The translations under genes were made by a program, and so were the position numbers. 64,000 bases of DNA from Goekera deserti (GTDB taxonomy: Bacteria > Actinomycetota > Actinomycetes > Mycobacteriales > Geodermatophilaceae), in the NCBI RefSeq assembly GCF_010685995.1, contig NZ_JAAGWK010000015.1, positions 62,001-126,000 on the forward strand. Reading direction: 5' to 3'. Positions 61,383 to 64,000 of the stretch are shown piece by piece. The first letter of the stretch is position 1. Each line of letters begins with the position of its first letter. The notes beneath the pieces are model-generated. The model worked only from the letters and a program-made list of their open reading frames with translations. It made no database searches and was not told where the DNA came from.

Positions 61383-61979
61383 TCAGTCGGCGTCCGGGGC
61401 GGTGACCAGGGCGGCGAGGGCGGGTTCGAGCAGCCGGGTGACGTCCTCGCGGGAGGCGCTCGCCAGGGGTGGGAGCTCCAGCAGGTAGCGCGCGATGGTC
61501 ACGCCCATCAGGCAGGCGTTCAGCACCGCCGCCCGCAGCTCCGCGTCGTCGCCGCCGATCACCCCGGCCATCGTGCTGATCCGGTCGCACATCACGTCGT
61601 CGCGCACGGCGGTCGTCGCGCTGGGGTGGGTGAGACAGTTGCGGGCCAGGGCGAGCGCGGTGTCCCGGCCCTCCTCGTCCTCGAAGCGGTCGAGCACCTC
61701 CTCGATCGCCAGCCGCGGCACGTCGGCAGCCGACGTGCCCGGGCCCCAGACCGGCTCGTCGGGCATCCGGGTCGCGGCCGCGAACAGGGCCTCCTTGGAC
61801 CCGAAGTGCTGCATCACCAGCGCCGGGTCGACCCCGGCGGCCGAGGCCACGCCGCGGATCGTCGTGCGCTCGAACCCGGCGTCGGCGAACTGCTGCCGGG
61901 CCGCTGCCAGGATGGCGGCCTCGCTGCGCTGACGGCGGTCGTCCCGAGTGAGTCGGTGAACATCTGGCGATCCGGGCAT
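61383..61979 (-). CDS. TetR-family transcriptional regulator
   Basis: The protein has 198 residues from the ATG at 61979. HTH: AAILAAARQQFADAGFERTT and VASAAGVDPALVMQHFGSKE. The C-terminal ligand domain is diverse (TALALARNCLTHPSATTAVR). It is divergent from the DHA2 efflux gene with 83 bp between starts, and operator-like dyads lie in between, so it is the probable repressor of the pump. Confidence 0.9.
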   Translation of the reverse strand: MPGSPDVHRLTRDDRRQRSEAAILAAARQQFADAGFERTTIRGVASAAGVDPALVMQHFGSKEALFAAATRMPDEPVWGPGTSAADVPRLAIEEVLDRFEDEEGRDTALALARNCLTHPSATTAVRDDVMCDRISTMAGVIGGDDAELRAAVLNACLMGVTIARYLLELPPLASASREDVTRLLEPALAALVTAPDAD

Positions 61980-61994
61980 GGAATCGACTCTACG

Positions 61995-62034
61995 GCCGTT
62001 GAGCCGTCCGAACCTCATGGTCAACGGCTGTTGA
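61995..62034. promoter_or_regulatory. TetR operator dyads
   Basis: GCCGTTGA (61995-62002) and its complement TCAACGGC (62021-62028) are separated by 18 bp. The second site extends to the perfect 14-bp dyad TCAACGGCTGTTGA (62021-62034). Both lie in the divergent spacer between TetR and the MFS pump. Confidence 0.62.
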
Positions 62035-62062
62035 GTCACACGAACGAAGGGTCGTCCCCGGC

Positions 62063-63586
62063 ATGTCCTCGATCTCCGATCCCGCACGCACGGAGCCCGG
62101 CGCTCCCGTCACCGCACCACCGGTGCCCGGCGGGCGCGACGTCCGCTGGCTCGCCCTCGCCGTGCTCGCGATCAGCCAGCTGATGATCGTGCTCGACGCG
62201 ACCATCGTGAACGTCGCCCTCACCGACATCCGGGACGCCGGCCTCGGTTTCACCGAGGCCAGCCTGCAGTGGGTCGTCAACGGGTACACCCTGGCCTTCG
62301 GCGGGTTCCTGCTCCTCGGTGGCCGGCTGGCCGACCGGTTCGGCCGCCGCCGGCTGTTCATGGCCGGTGCCGTGCTGTTCGCCGTCGCCTCGCTGGTCGG
62401 TGGCCTCGCGCAGAGCGAGGCCATGCTCATCGCCGCCCGCGCCGCGCAGGGCCTCGGCGGTGCCGTCATGGCGCCGGCCGCGCTGTCGCTGCTGACCGTG
62501 GTCTTCCAGGAGGGCCGCGACCGGGACCGTGCCCTGGGCCTGTGGGCCGCCATCTCCGCCGGTGGCGCCGCCGTCGGCCTGATCCTCGGTGGCGTGCTGA
62601 CCGCCAACTTCTCCTGGCGGTGGGTGCTGCTGGTCAACGTGCCGATCGCGCTGGTCGCCGTCCTCGGGGCCCGTGCCTTCGTGCCCGAGAGCAGGGACGA
62701 GTCCGCGGGCAGGTTCGACGTCGCCGGTGCCGTCACGGTCACCGGTGGTCTGGTGGCGCTGGTCTACGGCCTGGTCCGTGGGGCCGAGCTCGGCTGGGCC
62801 CGGACCGAGACCTACCTGGCCTTCGCGGTGGCGGTGGTGCTGCTCGGTTCGTTCGCGGTCATCCAGGCGCGCCGCGAGCACTCGCTGCTGCCGACCCGGC
62901 TGCTGCGCAACCGCAGCGTGCTCGGCGCGGACATCGCGTCGCTGACCATCGGCGCAGCCATGTTCGCCATCTTCTTCTTCCTCGCGATCTACATGGGCGG
63001 CATCCTCGGCTACGGCCCGATCCGCACCGGGCTGGCGTTCCTGCCGATGACCCTCCTCATCGGTGTGGGTGCGGCCATCAGCTCGACGCTCATCGGCCGG
63101 GTCGGCCCCCGCCCGCTGCTGATGGGCGGGACGGCGGTGGCCGCCGCGGGGCTGGCGCTGCTGACCCGCATCGCGCCGGACTCCACCTACGCCGGCACCC
63201 TGCTGCCCGCGCTGTCGCTGGTGGCGCTGGGCATGGGCCTGGCGTTCGTGGCGCTGACCAGCGCCGCGGTCGCCGGGGTGCCCGACGAGGACAGCGGCAT
63301 CGCCTCGGCGATGCTCAATGCCGGCCAGCAGGTCGGCGGCGCGCTGGGCCTGGCCGTGCTCACCGCGGTCAGCACGGCGCGCACGAACTCCATGACCCCC
63401 ACGGTCGCCCCGCAGGACCCGGCGTTCCTGCAGCAGGTCAACGAGGCACTGACGTCGGGCTGGGCGCTGGGCTTCGCGGTGGCCACCGCGATCATGCTGC
63501 TGGCCACCGTGATCACCGGGTTGATGGTGCGGGTCAGCAAGGAGGACGCAGCCGACGCCGCCCGGGGCGGGGTGCACGTCGGCTGA
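62063..63586 (+). CDS. DHA2-family MFS multidrug efflux transporter (EmrB/QacA type)
   Basis: The 507-residue protein has 14 membrane segments. Motif D1 in helix 1 is VLDATIVNVAL, motif A is GGRLADRFGRRRLF, motif B is RAAQGLGGAVMAPAAL, and motif C is GLILGGVLTANFSWRWVLLVN. FAIFFFLAIYMGGILGYGP is in the second half. Such pumps expel lipophilic drugs using the proton gradient. TetR control and a terminator after the stop make a simple inducible efflux unit. Confidence 0.93.
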   Translation: MSSISDPARTEPGAPVTAPPVPGGRDVRWLALAVLAISQLMIVLDATIVNVALTDIRDAGLGFTEASLQWVVNGYTLAFGGFLLLGGRLADRFGRRRLFMAGAVLFAVASLVGGLAQSEAMLIAARAAQGLGGAVMAPAALSLLTVVFQEGRDRDRALGLWAAISAGGAAVGLILGGVLTANFSWRWVLLVNVPIALVAVLGARAFVPESRDESAGRFDVAGAVTVTGGLVALVYGLVRGAELGWARTETYLAFAVAVVLLGSFAVIQARREHSLLPTRLLRNRSVLGADIASLTIGAAMFAIFFFLAIYMGGILGYGPIRTGLAFLPMTLLIGVGAAISSTLIGRVGPRPLLMGGTAVAAAGLALLTRIAPDSTYAGTLLPALSLVALGMGLAFVALTSAAVAGVPDEDSGIASAMLNAGQQVGGALGLAVLTAVSTARTNSMTPTVAPQDPAFLQQVNEALTSGWALGFAVATAIMLLATVITGLMVRVSKEDAADAARGGVHVG

Positions 63587-63597
63587 CCGATCGCACC

Positions 63598-63633
63598 GAC
63601 GGGCCGCGGACCGACACCGGTCCGCGGCCCGTC
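63598..63633. terminator. Bidirectional terminator
   Basis: Perfect 16-bp stem (63598-63613 with 63618-63633), loop ACAC, between the convergent MFS and LysR genes. Confidence 0.82.
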
Positions 63634-63676
63634 GGCGCCGGCACGGCCTCACCTGCCGCCGGCGCCTCGTCGTCCG

Positions 63677-64000
63677 TCAGGGTGCGCCACCCACCGCCGC
63701 GACGACGGCATGGACGGCCGTGCTGGCGTCGGCACTCCTGCGCCACACCGCGTACACCTCCCGGGACGGCGCCGCGGGCACGGTGAGGACGGCGAGCTCC
63801 GGTCCCAGCGGTGGACGGGCCAGCCGCGGGATCATCGCGACCACCGCTCCGGCCGCGACCAGCGACAGCTGGGCCGACACGTCGTCGACGACGTGGCGCA
63901 CCCGCGGGCCGCTCGGTGCGGCCGCGAACAGCCGCCGGAAGGAGGTGTGGCTCCCCGTCCCCACCGGGCTCACCACCCAGGGGTGGGCCGCGAGGTCGCC
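63677..64000 (-). CDS. LysR-family regulator, C-terminal part (cut by the window edge)
   Basis: The minus-strand frame is open from the right edge (GDLAAHPWVVSPVGTGSHTS) to a stop at 63677. Features of the LysR effector domain are VDDVSAQLSLVAAGAVVAMI, P-R-L-A, and VLTVPAAPSREVYAVWRRSA near the end. The DNA-binding domain would lie beyond the window. The regulated gene is not visible. Confidence 0.78.
   Translation of the reverse strand, partial: GDLAAHPWVVSPVGTGSHTSFRRLFAAAPSGPRVRHVVDDVSAQLSLVAAGAVVAMIPRLARPPLGPELAVLTVPAAPSREVYAVWRRSADASTAVHAVVAAVGGAP

Overview
The window is very GC-rich DNA packed with genes. It has many GTG starts, 4-bp GTGA/ATGA gene overlaps, TAnnnT -10 elements that sit directly at start codons (leaderless mRNAs), mycofactocin-type SDR remnants, FBP and DUF1206 proteins, and ECF sigma/anti-sigma pairs. 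This points to an actinobacterium. The gene mix fits the Geodermatophilaceae (Geodermatophilus, Blastococcus, Modestobacter), but that placement is inference. I saw no tRNA, rRNA, CRISPR array or intact insertion sequence.

Layout. (1) 1-5.5 kb: one end of a type II polyketide synthase cluster. A SARP activator (cut by the window edge) is followed by its terminator, then a SARP-type operator of three heptamers at 11-bp spacing, then KS-alpha, chain length factor, ACP, a di-domain aromatase/cyclase and a metallo-beta-lactamase-fold enzyme, all co-directional and mostly overlapping. (2) 5.5-7.9 kb: a graveyard of an integrative conjugative element, with an Abi-like fragment, an integrase with an internal deletion, a conjugative ATPase fragment joined to another broken gene, and a 39-bp palindrome at the edge. 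(3) 8.0-11.5 kb: an ECF sigma / zinc anti-sigma / ABC exporter operon. (4) 11.5-25 kb: mostly single genes, namely a DUF1206 protein, two MFS/MMPL exporters, a secreted 5'-nucleotidase, a frameshifted methyltransferase, an SNF2 helicase, a DUF2332 protein, and a hydrolase-cupin pair divergent from a LysR regulator. (5) 25.2-30.9 kb: an ABC-F ribosome-protection protein, an ECF sigma fragment, DAHP synthase (with an apparent AUC start), a methyltransferase and a PIG-L deacetylase. (6) 31.1-37.9 kb: a guanidine-I riboswitch drives a permease, two carboxyguanidine-deiminase subunits, a carboxyltransferase and allophanate hydrolase, which together form a guanidine-to-ammonia pathway. The carboxylase gene lacks both its biotin carboxylase and biotin carrier domains. 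(7) 37.9-50.5 kb: GH65 phosphorylase, GNAT protein, two divergent ECF sigma/anti-sigma operons (one carrying a 40-residue coupled ORF), an APC permease with a universal stress protein, and a secreted aldose 1-epimerase. (8) 50.5-64 kb: small membrane proteins, a truncated SDR, an FBP zinc-finger protein with a GT9-like glycosyltransferase, a LysR-linked sugar ABC importer, and a TetR/MFS efflux pair with operator dyads. A partial LysR gene runs off the right edge.

The best candidates for new biology are the guanidine operon with a carboxylase stripped of its biotin domains, and the SARP-driven polyketide cluster. Both are compact, intact and visibly regulated.
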